A DNA stretch of 64,000 nucleotides from Bettongia penicillata ogilbyi (GCA_023548195.1 JAJHZJ010000808.1:4445182-4509181), one strand, 5' to 3'. Shown: positions 10,176 through 21,615, counted from the first letter of the stretch. Numbers and translations: made by a program. The notes: a model not told the origin generated them from the sequence alone.

Positions 10176-11830
10176 AGATTATACATGTTACTTTCAAAAC
10201 TATCCTGCTTGTCTGTACTTCTTTCTCAACTTTTTTACGTTTTATAAAATGTTATAATGGACCTCTTTTTGTAAAAATCACTGTGGCTAACCCATCCTCT
10301 CCCTACTACCCCTTCTCCAAAAAAAAAAAAAGAAGTCAAGAGGAAAATGAAAACCTATCCAACAAAAAAAACATAGGCAAGAAACAGGAGTCCACATCCA
10401 AAAATGTTTCTCTTTCTGCATATTTTTTCCATCACTTCTCTGACAGGAGGTAAGGAACACGTTTCTTCATAGGTTTTCTGGAGACATAGTTGATCGTTGC
10501 CTTAATGAGAGTTTTAAGCTTTTCAAGGTTATTTTTCTATGCATTGTTGTAGAAATTGTTCCTCCTGTTTCTACTTGCTTCACTCTGTATCAGTTCATAC
10601 TAGCCAGGTCCCTGAAATAATTTTTTATCATCATTTATTATAGCATCATATTGCTCCATTACATTAACATACCACAAGTTGTTCAGCCATTTCCCAATTG
10701 TCTAAGAGATGCTTTAAGTCCTTTTTCCGGGCCCCCAATATTTTGGTTCTTTGCTTTTCTTCCTCTTTCCCCTCTACCTTTTAATTTCTTAATTCAGGAA
10801 ATTGGTTTTGCTTGTGGCTATTTACTTCCTTCTTAACTGCCACCCTCTCCTGTCCCTGCTTATTTCCCTATTGGTCCAATGCATTATTTCTACACCAAAT
10901 TCTGTGGTTGCGTTCAACTCTCCTTTATTGTTTTCAGATAACAGTGAAGATCATCTGGTGCCCGTTCCCCCAACCTGTTTCTCCCCTTTTCACATCCCCT
11001 AATTATGAGAAATGGCAAGTTATGTTGCCTTCTTCCTGCTTTCTATATTAGTGTATTCTTTCTTTTCCTCTCTCTTCTCTTTCCCCTCTTCAGACCCTCA
11101 GAACTAATCTACATCCAAATCCTCTGTTTTTCTTTTTTAACTTCCACAATACCCTTTGAAATAATTAAGGTTCTTAAGGGACAGATATTTCTTCCCTTCC
11201 TGTTAGAATATTAGCACTGAAACATCTATTCCAATTGATTAAATAAACTTACTTGAAATTTCTTTGGACTTTTGTGTTTGTGTTTCAGAATTCCAATTTT
11301 CAGCTCTGATACTTCCATGAGAAATACTTGAAAGTCTTCTATTTTGTTAAAAATTCATTTTCTTCCCCACTCCAACCCCTCCATTAGGATAATCCTCAAC
11401 TTTGCAGAGTATGTTATTTTTCATTGTAAGCCTTGCTTTTTCCCCTTTTGGAATATTGAATTCCAGGATCTCCTCTGAATTTGAGTGGAAACTGTTATGT
11501 CTTGTGTAATCCTGGTTATAGTTCGTTGGTACTTCAGTTGTTTTATATGTGCTTGAAATATTTTTTCTTAGAAAAGAAGTGGAGCTTTATAAATTTTGGT
11601 TTTGACATTCCTGGGCTTTTTTCTTTTGGGTGTTCATTTCAGGAAGTGATTGGTGGATTCTTTCTAACTTTATTCTGGTTCTAACAGATTTGAATAGTTT
11701 TCACTTATAATTTCTTGAATTACTTTCTCCAGGCTTTTAAAAACAAAGCATGTTTTTTAGGGGACCCAATAAATTCTTAAACACCTTTTCCTTTATCTTT
11801 TTTTCCAAGTCAGTTTTTTATATCAGGTAT

Positions 11831-11882
11831 TATAGCAGCAAGCACCCTGGCATACACAGGAGGATGTTAAGGTTCGTATATA

Positions 11883-11932
<50 letters not shown>

Positions 11933-12415
11933 GAGGTTCTTATATCTGATTTTCAAAAAGAAAGCAGATTTTGAGGGGTCAACAATCTACTTTAATTCCA
12001 TTCACCAACAGAGAAAATACAAGCAAAGAAATAAAGACCAACAGACAGGGCTTCCAATTGTCTGACCATAAGCAATATGTACATCAGAGAACAATAGACA
12101 GATCCAGCTGTCTAACCATTACATACATACATAGTTACCAGAGAGAATAGCACCAATATCTGGGTTTTCAAAATGGAGGAAAGGGGGCACGGATAGCCAG
12201 AGTCTCACTTGACATAGGCACTTTATTCCAAAGAAGCCCCCAAAACAAAACCTCACCTCAGAGTATATATATACTTTTCAGAGCTGGAAGGCATCATGAC
12301 CCTCATGACCCAGTGCCTCATTAATTAACAAAACACTTGTCCCCTAATCAGACTCTCCTTAATGAGCTTCAGGTGAGGCCTGTTAGAGAGCAGAGGGAAG
12401 ATCTTTAACATTACA
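11831..12415. mobile_element. LTR-like repeat, copy 2, flanked by GGTAT duplications
   Basis: 585 bp flanked by GGTAT at 11826-11830 and 12416-12420 (CAGGTAT on both sides), as expected of a 5-bp retroviral-type duplication. The right part matches the repeat at 1-262. On the minus strand it begins TGTAATGTT and has TATATATAC followed about 40 bp later by GGAATAAAG. Contains the (TG)n tract at 11888-11930. Orientation and family unresolved; probably a solo LTR. Confidence 0.5.
11888..11930. repeat. (TG)n microsatellite
   Basis: Nearly pure TG dinucleotide tract within the LTR-like insert. Confidence 0.95.
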
Positions 12416-13352
12416 GGTATCTTATATTTCTATTTATTCAAATTTTAAAGTTTTGTTCTAATATTTCTTACTGTACTATGCAGGCATTGATTTCTGTTTG
12501 GTCTATTCTAGTTTGGGGAGGGGATCCGTTTCTTGGGTATGGTTTCTCGCTTTCTCTTCTAAGCAATTATTTTTCCAGTTTTTTATTCCAGAGACTTTAT
12601 TTTTTTTTTTTAATTTCTTTTAGGTTTTCACATAGTCCTTGTGGAAAATCCATTTTTTCCTTTGAATTTCTACTTACAGTTGTTACAGTATACTCATTCT
12701 TCCTTTAGAAGGACCTCTAGATCTGCAATGATTCTTGACACTAGGCGGTGTTTTCTTTGATTTACTTATTTCTAGCTTTAGTTCTGAAATTAGAGCTTTA
12801 TGCCAGGACCAGACTATACAGGCTGATGCAGTTTTGGGTGGAGCAATTGGCCATTTTTGTTCTGGATCTCCTGGCTCCCTGTGCCAACCTCCATGATCCC
12901 TGTACTTGACCTTCATGGATCTTGGAGGATCAGAGTGCTGACACTTCAGGGTCCTCTGTGACATTCATGATAGAGCCTGGGTTGTCCTGATTTGTTGCTG
13001 GTCACTTCATGCTACCATTTCCCTGGGCTTCCAAGTTCATCACCTTGGGGTTTTGTGTCTAAGCTGGAGCTTTTCCAGGCAAGGCTCCCACTTTTGTTGC
13101 CTATGGACACAGTACCTTGTAGGCTACATGTGTTCCTGGCTGTCTCTAAGCAAGCTAGTCAGCTATCCCCTACTATGTGTAGTTTGCAGACAACTCATAT
13201 GGACTCAGCAGAGCCAACTGTTAAATTTTCAGTGTGAGCAATTACACCTTGGCAACTGCTAAATGCTACAGATCAGAGTTTGATTTATTATTTTGTTGAT
13301 TGTCTAGACTTAGAAAGTGATGAAGGAATTATTAATGATGCAGATAAAATTT

Positions 13353-13369
13353 AAAAATGTTATTTTCTT
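13353..13369. repeat. target-site duplication, left copy (HAL1 copy 2)
   Basis: AAAAATGTTATTTTCTT, identical to 16370-16386; 17 bp, typical of L1-machinery target-primed insertion. Confidence 0.95.
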
Positions 13370-14425
13370 TTTTTTTTTTTTTTTTTTTTTTTATTTATTT
13401 ATTTATTTATTTATTTAGCTTTTTACATTCATTTTCACAAATTTTTGGGTTCCAAATTTTCTCCCCTTTTCTCCCCTCCCCCCACCCCAATACCCCAAGC
13501 AATCCAATTTTCCCTATCTCCAATCTGTCCTCTCTTCTGTCATCCCTCCCCTCCCTTGTCTCCATCTTCTCTTTTCTCCTGTAGGTCCAGATGACTTTCT
13601 ATTCCTCATTAACTGTATATCTTCTTTCCTAGTTGCAAAAACAATACTAAACAATTGTTCCTAAAACTTTGAGTTCCAAATTCTCCCCATCCCTCCCTCC
13701 CCACCCATTCCCCCTGGTACGGCAGACAATTCACTATAGGCCATATCTGTGTAGCTTTGCAAATGACCTTCCTGATAGTCGTGTTGTGTAAGACTAACTG
13801 AATTGCCATCCCTCCTAACCTGCCCCTCATTGTTTCTCTTCTGTCCCCTGATCCTGTCCCTCCCCAAGTGTTGACTCTCAATTACTCCCTCCTCCCTTTG
13901 CCCTCCCTTCCATCATCCCCCCCCCAATATCTCCTCCCCCGCTTTCTTATACTGTAAGATAGGTTTTCATACCAAAATGAGTGTGCATTTCACTCCTTCG
14001 TTTAGTCAAATGTGATGAGGGTAAACTTTTGTTTGTTTGTTTGTTTGTTTTTTTTCCCTCAGCTCTCCTCGTTTTCCCTCCACTAAAAACATCTCCTACT
14101 TGCCTCTTATATGACATATAGTTACCCCCTTCCATTTCCCCCTCTTTCCTCTCACTACATTTCTCTCTCACCATTTACCTTAATTTCTTTTAAGGTATGG
14201 TCCCATCCTGTTCAGTTCAATCTGTGCTCTCTGTCTCTGCATGTGAATGCATGTGTGTATGTGTGTGCATGCGTGTACATGTGTATGTGTGGTCCCACCA
14301 ACCACCCAGATACTGAAAAGTTTTAAGAGTTAGAAATATTGTCCTTCCCTGTATGAATGCAAACAGTTCATTTCTGGTAAGTCCCTTAATACTTCTCCTT
14401 GCTGTTTACTTTTGCATGCTTCCTC

Positions 14426-15532
14426 TCATTCTTGTGTTTGAAAGTCAAATTTTCTTTTCAGCTCTGGTTTTTTCATTAAGAATGATTGAAAGTCCTCTGT
14501 TTCATTGAAAGACCATATTTTCCCTTGAAGTATTATACTCAGTTTTGCTGGGTAGGTGATTCTTGGTTTCAGTCCTAGTTCCTTTGCCTTCTGGAATATC
14601 CTATTCCACGCCCTTCGATCCCTTAATGTAGAAGCTGCTAGATCTTGGGTTATCCTGATTGTATTTCCACAGTACTGGAATTGTTTCTTTCTAGCTGCTT
14701 GCAAGATTTTTTCCTTGAGCTGGGAGTTCTGGAATTTGGCCACAATGTTCCTAGGAGTTTCTCTTTTTGGATCTCTTTCAGGTGGTGATCGATGGATTCT
14801 TTCAATACTTATTTTGCCCTCTGGTCCTAGAATGTCAGGGCAGTTTTCCTTGATAATTTCATGCAAGACGATGTCTAGGCTCTTTTTTTGATCATGGCTT
14901 TCAGGTAGTCCCATAATTTTTAAGTTGTCTCTCCTTGATCTATTTTCCAGGTCAGTTGTTTTTCCCATGAGATATTTCACATTCTCTTCCATTTTATCGT
15001 TCTTTTGGTTTTGTTTGGTGATTTCTTGGTTTCTCATAAAGTCATTAGACTCCATCTGTTCCATTCTAATTTTGAGAGAACTATTAAATTCAGTGAGCTT
15101 TTGAGCCTCTTTTTCCATTTGGCTCATTCTGCTTTTGAATGCATTCTTCTCCTCATTGGCTTTTTGAACCTCTTTTGCCAATTGAGTGAGCCTATTTTTC
15201 AAGGTGTTAATTTCCTCAGCATTTTTTTGGGTTTCCTTTACCAAGATATTGACCTTTTTTTCATACTCTACTTGCATCTTTGTCATTTCTCTTCCCAGTT
15301 TTTCCTCCACCTGTCTAACTTGCTTTTCAAAATCCTTTTTAAGCTCTTCCAAGGCCTGAGCCCACCCAACACCCCCCTGGGGTGTCTGGGGTACTGAGGG
15401 CCCGCCCTCCACATCTTTCCCTGATGGGAAAAATACGTCCTCGTCCTCCCCATCAGATCCGAAGGTCGGGATCATTTGCATTTGTTGGAAAAAACTCTCC
15501 AAAGTCTTATTTTTCTTCCCCTTTCTAGGCAT
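14426..15532 (-). CDS. L1 ORF1p-like RNA-binding protein of HAL1 copy 2, 368 aa
   Basis: ATG at 15530-15532, TGA at 14426-14428, uninterrupted. Layout matches L1 ORF1p: basic N-terminus (MPRKGKKNK) and acidic linker to about residue 55; long coiled coil about 58-195 with repeated Leu/Met/Ile heptads; RRM-like domain about 203-298 with NLKIMGLPESH, ERDPKRETPRNIVAKF and KEKILQAARKKQ; C-terminal domain about 299-368 with DRRAW and PRITYPAKLSI, equivalent to the RNA-binding motifs of human ORF1p. L1 ORF1p is a trimeric nucleic-acid chaperone that packages its own RNA; here it is the only protein of the element. Slightly longer than human ORF1p (338 aa). Confidence 0.9.
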   Translation of the reverse strand: MPRKGKKNKTLESFFQQMQMIPTFGSDGEDEDVFFPSGKDVEGGPSVPQTPQGGVGWAQALEELKKDFEKQVRQVEEKLGREMTKMQVEYEKKVNILVKETQKNAEEINTLKNRLTQLAKEVQKANEEKNAFKSRMSQMEKEAQKLTEFNSSLKIRMEQMESNDFMRNQEITKQNQKNDKMEENVKYLMGKTTDLENRSRRDNLKIMGLPESHDQKKSLDIVLHEIIKENCPDILGPEGKISIERIHRSPPERDPKRETPRNIVAKFQNSQLKEKILQAARKKQFQYCGNTIRITQDLAASTLRDRRAWNRIFQKAKELGLKPRITYPAKLSIILQGKIWSFNETEDFQSFLMKKPELKRKFDFQTQE

Positions 15533-15650
15533 TTTCCCAGCCAGTTACTTGACTTCTGAGATTCCTTTCCACCTCCGCCTGGATCCGCCCAGCTAGTCCT
15601 TGGCCTCTGAGATTCAAATGCGCTTTCCCGCGGCAAACTTTAGATCTGGC

Positions 15651-15870
15651 GCAGGGTGGGGGCAGGGCCGCCTCCTAAGTTGGGCCCTCAGGGGCTTTCT
15701 GAAGAGACTTTCAGGAACGGAGCGTGTGGGGGCGGGGTGGGGGGCCCCGCCTGCTGTGCTCAGCTCCCTTGGGGTTTTATTCAGAGGCGTTCAGCAGTAG
15801 AGCAGGGTGGGTGCAGGGCCGTCTCTGCTGCTCGGCTCCCTCAGGTTGGAAAGACCTTCAGTATTGAAGA
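15651..15870 (-). repeat. tandem ~70-bp units in the HAL1 copy 2 5' UTR
   Basis: Three diverged units at about 15651-15721, 15722-15801 and 15802-15870. Each has a G-rich start (GGGTGGGGGCAGGGCCG or variant), a middle CTCAG/CCCTCAGG block and an end like GAGACTTTCAGGAACGGA or AGACCTTCAGTATTGAAGA. The same unit occurs twice in copy 3 (63645-63789). Position in the 5' UTR suggests promoter monomers. Confidence 0.7.
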
Positions 15871-15932
15871 TCCTACCTGCTGCTGGGGGATTCCTGAGTC
15901 CCGGGCCGTTGCCGCCTCAGCCGCCCGCCCAC

Positions 15933-16013
15933 GCCTCTGCCTCCGCCGCTTCCTGCCCCCGTCTCTGCCTCCGCCGCTTCCTGCCCCCGTCTCTGCCGCA
16001 GCCGCTTCCTCCC
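15933..16013. repeat. 28-bp tandem repeat in the HAL1 5' UTR
   Basis: About three copies of a GCCTCTGCCTCCGCCGCTTCC-type unit (28 bp; the third is shorter and diverged). GC-rich. Confidence 0.8.
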
Positions 16014-16369
16014 GAGGGGGCCCGCTCCCCTCCCCTAGCGCAGGCTTCTTACTGACCTTTAGCTTCTGTGGGCAGAGGGACTTTCCCGGCTGTTGGAGCT
16101 TCTCCCGGAGCTTTCCTCTCAGAAGTCTGCTCGGGTCAGCTTCTCTGGGTCGCGGCCAGGGGTGGGGGTGGGGTCCGCTTTCTAGGGTGCGATGGACCCC
16201 GGGGACAGCTCTCCAGGGTTCAGTGTAACGGAAATCTCTTCCCCTATGTTTGTGCACCCCCTGCAGAGATTCAGAATTTATGGGGATCTCCGTTTACCTC
16301 AATTCCATGGGTTGTGGGCTTGGAGCTCTGAATGTGCGTCCTTCTACTCCGCCATCTTGGCTCCGCCCC

Positions 16370-16386
16370 AAAAATGTTATTTTCTT
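16370..16386. repeat. target-site duplication, right copy (HAL1 copy 2)
   Basis: Identical to 13353-13369, immediately next to the element's GGGGCGG 5' terminus. Confidence 0.95.
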
Positions 16387-16779
16387 AATTCCAAAAGTCG
16401 TTTGTGTAATGGGAGTGCAACTGTGTGGTAAAGCCAAAAACTAACTTTAGCATCTGCTTAGAAGCAAGAATAGTTTTTGAGCAATTTTCTTTTGGAAGCA
16501 GTAGAATTAAAATAGTATAAATCAAGTCAAATCAGCATTTACTAATCACCAAGACAACCAATTCAGATTTTTGGACAGCTCTAATTTTTTAAAAGAGTTC
16601 CCCTCCCCTCAAATTTGACTAGAAATAGCCATCCTATAACATCCGTCTTCCAGTCCCAATGTTTCCTTTCTAAGCCATTAACACTACCTCCAAATATTTG
16701 AACAGAAGCAACCAGGAAGGCTGTATAATATAACATTTTAATAAATGTGGATTCAGGAGGAAAATGGGTTTGAAATATT

Positions 16780-16874
16780 ACTTCTAACATTTATTAGCCA
16801 TGTGACTATGGGAAAGTTATTAAACCTCTCTGAACTCAGTTTTCTTATCTGTAAAATGGAGAATACACACACAC

Positions 16875-16928
<54 letters not shown>

Positions 16929-17050
16929 CTCCCCACCCCCTCTCTCTCTCATACTCACCACAATTCCCAAAATGAGTTGAGGGTCAAATGAGAATTTGTG
17001 TCAAGTGCTTTCTGAATCTAGAAGTCCTATACAAATGTCAAATATTATTC
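16780..17050 (+). mobile_element. MIR SINE with internal microsatellite
   Basis: ATTAGCCATGTGACTATGGG, TTATCTGTAAAATGGAGAAT, then a (CA)n(CT)n expansion at 16866-16950, then TTGAGGGTCAAATGAGAA and the 3' end. The microsatellite replaces the usual TAATAATA of the MIR core. Confidence 0.7.
16866..16950. repeat. (CA)n(CT)n microsatellite
   Basis: Short CA tract followed by a long, nearly pure CT tract. Confidence 0.95.
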
Positions 17051-17249
17051 TTTAAAGTGTTGTCATGAATCTCTTTTCCAGTTTCATCATTCCTATGTCT
17101 TTGAACCATATTTGTATGAATTATGGTTTCAAATCCTCTCACCATGCTGTTCACTCTTTTACTTTTAAATATGGCACAAACAAGCTGAGTATAGTATTTT
17201 ATTTTCCCCCTTAGTTTAACACTTTTATCTTCTCTAATTTTAATTCTCT

Positions 17250-17490
17250 CTTTGTTTTTTACTTATTACATGTAAAAACATATTTTAACCTTTATTTTTA
17301 CAATTTTGAGTTCCCAATTCTCTCCCATCTTGCTTCCCGTGACCCCTCATTGAGAAGACAAGCATTTCGATAAAGGTTATACATGTGCGATCATGGAACA
17401 CATAGTTCTATATTAGTCATGTTGTGAAAGAGAACACAGACAAAAAGCCCCAAGAAAAATTAAGATAATTAAAAAATATATATATGAGCA
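17250..17490 (-). mobile_element. L1 3' UTR fragment
   Basis: Same antisense L1 3' blocks as 985-1690: CCTCATTGAGAAGACAAGCA, AAAGGTTATACATGTG, TCATGTTGTGAAAGAGAAC. Confidence 0.7.
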
Positions 17491-18009
17491 TAGTATTTTA
17501 TATGTGGTTTAAACAGGACTGTTAACTTACATTTTGACACCATACTGTTTCTGCATCACATTGTTGACTCCTATTGAACTTTGAATCCCGTAAGCAGTCT
17601 CTTGGGTTTCCCTTGCTTGTTAGTGATTTTTGTTCTATCCTTCTTGGTTTGAAAATAATTTTACTTGGTAGAGAAAATAAAATAGGAGTTACATAGTTCT
17701 TTCAACTGTCATGGGGCCATTAATATATTTTCCCAAGGTTACGGCCTGTTTCACTTGAGTCACTGAAATACTTTCCAACATTCCTTCCCATTCGAAGTTT
17801 ATGTATCTCCACGCAGGTGGAAATACATTTCACTTGCAATTCAACTTGCAATTTAAAAATGAAAATTTAGAACTTTTAGCAAAAGTGTTGCTGTTATTTT
17901 ATTTGAAGTAATAAAACTTTAGAAACATTGTTTTCAAGCAACTAAACTTGCTTAGAAGCATTTCCATCTAAATTGTTTAATTAAATGCATAAAGAAAATA
18001 AAATGGTAG
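17491..18009 (+). other. NSUN7 intron 2, unassigned
   Basis: AT-rich; no exon or repeat recognised. Confidence 0.4.
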
Positions 18010-18204
18010 GGACTTGACAGAAGCAGAAAAGATGAAGAAGAGGTAGCACGTCCAGAGAAAGAACCCGAAGGCAGAGCAAAGCTGACTATTTTCACTTTAG
18101 AGAAGGAGGGAGGGAGAAGAATTTGGAAACCAAAGTCTTATAAAAATGAATGTTGAAAACTGACTTTGCATGTAATTTGAAAAAAATAAAATACTATTAA
18201 GTGG
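18010..18204 (+). mobile_element. L1 3' end, sense
   Basis: GGAGGGAGGGAGAAGAATTTGG, AAAATGAATGTTGAAAACTG and a terminal AAAAAATAAAATACTATTAA match the L1 3' terminus in sense. 5'-truncated. Confidence 0.65.
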
Positions 18205-19715
18205 GGAAGAAAGAGGTGGCAAGAATGCACAAAAGAACTATATCAGAAAGATCTTATCATTGATAACAGCGATAGTGCGTTTACTGATCTAAATAGAGCC
18301 ATTCATCCTGGAGAATTAAGTCAAGTGGGTCTTAGAAAATATTGCTAACAATAAGGCTAGTAGAAATGATAGAATTTCAACAGAGCTATTAAAAGATGAT
18401 GTTGTTAAAATGCCAGCAAATTTGGAGAACACAACAGTGCCCACTGGATTGGAAAAGATCATTTTACATCCCAATCCTAAAGAAGGGTAATGCCAAGGAA
18501 TGTTTAAATTATTGAACAATTAGGCTCATTCCACATGCCAACAAGGTTATGCTTAAGATTCTGCAAGCTAGACTTCAGCACTGAGAATTACCAGAAGACC
18601 AGGCTGGTTTTTGAAGAACTAAAGACCAAATGCCAGCATTCACTGAATTATGGAGAAAGCAAGGGAGTTCCAGAAAAATATCTACTGCTGCTTCATTGAT
18701 TACACTAAAGTCTTTGTGTGAATCACAGCAAAATGTGGCAAGTCCTCAAAGAGATGGGAGTAGCAGATCATCTTACTTGTCTCCTGAGGAACCTGTACTT
18801 AGGCCAAGAAGCCAGAACCAAACATGGAACAACCGATTGGTTTAAGACTGGGAAAGGAGTATGACAAAGGCTACATGTTGTCACCTTATTTTATTTAACT
18901 TACGTGTAAAGTACACCAGCAAAATCTCAGGCTGGATGAATCAAAAGCTGGAATTAAGGTTGCTGGGAGAAATATCAACAGTCAGATATGCAGATATCCA
19001 CTATGATGACAAAAAGTAAAGAATTGAGCCTCTTGAGGATGAAAGAGGAGAATGTAAAAATTGGCTTGAAGTTTAACGTAAAAAAAGGTAAGAGCTTGGC
19101 AAGTGGTCCCATTGCTTCCTGGCCAATAGAGAGAGAAGAAATAGAAGCAGTGTCAGGTTTTATATTCTTGGGTTCAAAGATCACTGCATACAGTGACTGC
19201 AGTCCTGAAATTAAAGAAGGAAAGCTATGTTAAGTCTGGACAGCATACCAAAAAGCAGAGATGTCACCTTGCTGACAAGGACCGTATTGTCAAAATTATG
19301 GTTTTTCTAGTAGCAATATATGTTTGTGCAAGTTGGACCATAAGGAAAGCTGAGAGCTGCAGAATTTTTGCTTTGGATTGTGCTGGAGAAGAATTTTGAG
19401 AGTTCCTTGGATAGCAAGGATATCAAATCAAGTCAATACTTAAATTAATTCAGGCTATTCATTGGAAGATCAGATACTGAAGGTGAAGCTTAAATATGTT
19501 AGCTACATAATAAGACATGACTCATTGGAGAAGATGTTGATGTTAGGAACAATTGAAGGCAAAAGGAAAAGGGGATGGATAGATAGTATGGAAACAATGA
19601 ACATGAACTTGGACAGACTTTGGGTGTTAGTGGAGATAGAAGGGACCTAGTATGGTATGGTTGATGGGGTCACAAAAGTCAGATGTGACTGGATGACTAA
19701 GCTACAACCACAAAA
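18205..19715 (+). mobile_element. RTE (BovB-like) LINE, 3' part with reverse-transcriptase remnant
   Basis: Translation shows a decayed RTE reverse transcriptase: LRNLYLGQEARTKHGTTDWF-like peptide near 18790-18840, RYAD at about 18976, then SGPIASWPIEREEIEAVSGF, IFLGSKITAYSDCS and IEGKRKRGWIDSMETMNMNL. The 3' end GTCACAAAAGTCAGATGTGACTG is the typical RTE tail. The catalytic YADD is broken by an insertion, and stops and frameshifts are frequent. The 5' half is missing. Confidence 0.85.
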
Positions 19716-19950
19716 TACATAAAGTATCATAACAAAATTTTTAGTCACTCCCTCCATGTCCTTGTCAGGAGTCACATGATGAATATTTTAAGTATAATAC
19801 CACCATTCCCATCTAGTCTTTTTTCATTTCTGGTAGCTTTTTTCTTATTTTCTTGACATATTCTCCTAGTGTTGCTTCCCCCATCTGTACTTAAATTTGA
19901 TGATTCTCTCTTAGCTAAGTGTTGATTTAATTAAACTGTTTGGAACTTAA

Positions 19951-19984
<34 letters not shown>

Positions 19985-20569
19985 TGTAAAAATGAAATCA
20001 GCATTAGTTAGTAGCTAGATGCTCCTTACTCGTTCACTTTGTAAATGATTTGCTGAATTCTATAGGGCTTATCTGGGAGGTAGGGAGTAGGGGAAAGAAG
20101 GGTGGTGGGGAGTATTTGGATGCAGCAATATGTAATACAGAACTTTTGGGTTTACAAAGATATGTTATCTTATTTGATCCTGTGGGAAACAAGGAAGAAG
20201 TTCTGTTTTCACAGCTTTGGTGATCACAGTCATGACCTAGAGCATGGTCAGGTTAGAGGTCAGAAAATTGTATGCAGGACTGACAAGCTATTTGAGGGAA
20301 AGCCTATCAGAGAGAATAACATGGTCATGTGGCCTGGGGATGGTGGGGAGCAGAGTCCAAAATTTGGAACAGTATGAATGGCTTATGTTGGTCTGAACAA
20401 ACTGTAGTCTTCCTGTAGACTTACTTGGAAGCTACTCATGCATTCAAGGGGAATGGACATGGAAGGCACTCCTTCCTCCTAAAAAGGGGTAGAATCAACT
20501 TTGGCCAAAGTGTTCAATTCCTCTGAACTTTAATCCATTTTCCTTGATACCTTTTTGTGTGTCAAGCGT
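19716..20569 (+). other. NSUN7 intron 2, unassigned, with (CA)n at 19953-19984
   Basis: Contains a CA dinucleotide tract. The region 20100-20380 is partly open (91 codons) but matches nothing I know. Confidence 0.4.
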
Positions 20570-20650
20570 GTCTAACTCTCCTCACAACAATCCTGTGAGG
20601 TAGGTGCTATTATCCCCATCCAATTTGAACTCAGGTCTTTTCTGACTAGG
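20570..20650 (-). mobile_element. MIR fragment
   Basis: CACAACAATCCTGTGAGGTAGG and GCTATTATCCCCATC are the antisense MIR core. Diverged. Confidence 0.5.
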
Positions 20651-21159
20651 TCCAGGAAGGGACTATTCTAGGAAGTGCACATCTGTTGAAAACTGCAGGA
20701 TGAGCCTGGGAACAGGTTTTGTAATAGAGAACCAGCATGTTCCCTTGGTAGAGAATTAGGACCTTGTTCTGGATCTTTCTATTCTCGTTCTTTTCTCCCT
20801 TCTTTACATGGAGACTAGTGTTGGGTCTCAGACCAAAGGATGGACTTCATCATGCATCCCCACAAAGTTGAGGTATTAATCTGTAAAAGAGGTCACATAT
20901 CTTGTTAGCCATTCTTCGTTGTTTTCCTAATCCCATTCCCACCTGCCACATTTGATACGATGTGTAGTTGGTGTGGATCTGTATAATTTCTTATATATTA
21001 GATTAAAGGTCACACATCTAGAGAATGCCTGCAGCCTTCTGGTAAGGGGAGGAACAGTTTGGAGAAGAACAAAAGAAATCTGAGAAAAGTTCAATATATA
21101 CAGGAAGTTTAAATTACTGAATCATTTTTCTAAAATGTAGATCTGACCATATTGTTCCC
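20651..21159 (+). other. NSUN7 intron 2, unassigned
   Basis: No exon or repeat recognised. Confidence 0.4.
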
Positions 21160-21615
21160 TTGCTTAATGAACTCAGGCTCGCTCTTTCAGGATCATATAT
21201 TGAGTGCTTTTTTTTTTATTTAAAGGTCTTCACAATCTAGACCCTTTCTGGTCATTTTATATTCACTTGCCCTCTATATTCTCTGTAGTCTAGCCATTTT
21301 GGTCAGCTTGCTGTTCCTGGTACTCACCACTACATCTCCTATCTTTGTGCCTTGGCACTAGTTCCCCAAACCTGGAATGTATTCTCCACTTCTTTATAGA
21401 ACCTTTGGCTTCCTTTGTCACTCAGATCTCCTCCAGAAAGCCTTTCTTAGTCCCCTGTAGACTCCATCCTCTTAGGTTCTCTGTTCTTATTTCTGTGTGC
21501 TGTTTTCCCCAATATAATGTAAGTCCTTGCATGGCAAAGACTTTTTTTTTCTTTTTCTTACTCATCAGCATTTAGCACAGTGCCTGATACCTATTTTTTT
21601 GTTTGATTTATTGAT
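21160..21615 (+). mobile_element. L2 LINE 3' end
   Basis: AAAGGTCTTCACAATCTAGACC, CCAAACCTGGAATGTATTCT, CCTCCAGAAAGCCTTTCTTA, GCATTTAGCACAGTGCCTGA follow the order of the L2 3' region. Confidence 0.75.

Larger units (their letters stand above)
10180..13290 (-). mobile_element. old L1/HAL1 copy, antisense, split by an LTR-like insert
   Basis: Read antisense: L1 3' UTR (10180-10720, including GTTGTTCAGCCATTTCCCAA), a pyrimidine-rich 3' UTR, ORF1 C-terminal region (11290-11830, for example TCAGGAAGTGATTGGTGGAT aligning with GGTGATCGATGGAT in copy 2), the LTR-like insert at 11831-12415, then 5' parts to about 13290. Strongly diverged; boundaries approximate. Confidence 0.6.
13370..16369 (-). mobile_element. 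HAL1-like half-LINE, copy 2: full length, intact ORF1
   Basis: 3000 bp between perfect 17-bp duplications. The minus-strand 5' end reads GGGGCGGAGCCAAGATGGCGG. A GC-rich 5' UTR of about 830 bp (15533-16369) carries tandem units. ORF1 follows (14426-15532), then a 1056-bp 3' UTR ending in (AAAT)n and poly-A. There is no trace of ORF2, endonuclease or reverse transcriptase. The element therefore depends on enzymes in trans, presumably from autonomous L1. Intact ORF1 and a perfect duplication imply a young insertion. It is antisense within NSUN7 intron 2. Confidence 0.9.

Noticed and set aside
15005..15397. 130-codon + strand open frame, with similar ones at 62886-63356 and 62517-62852
   Set aside because: Exact complements of the half-LINE ORF1; hydrophobic Phe/Leu-rich translations are the expected shadow of a Lys/Glu-rich coiled coil.
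15656..16228. 190-codon + strand open frame
   Set aside because: It lies in the GC-rich 5' UTR of the antisense half-LINE copy 2, is Pro/Ser/Arg-rich and has no domain; stop codons are scarce because of GC content.
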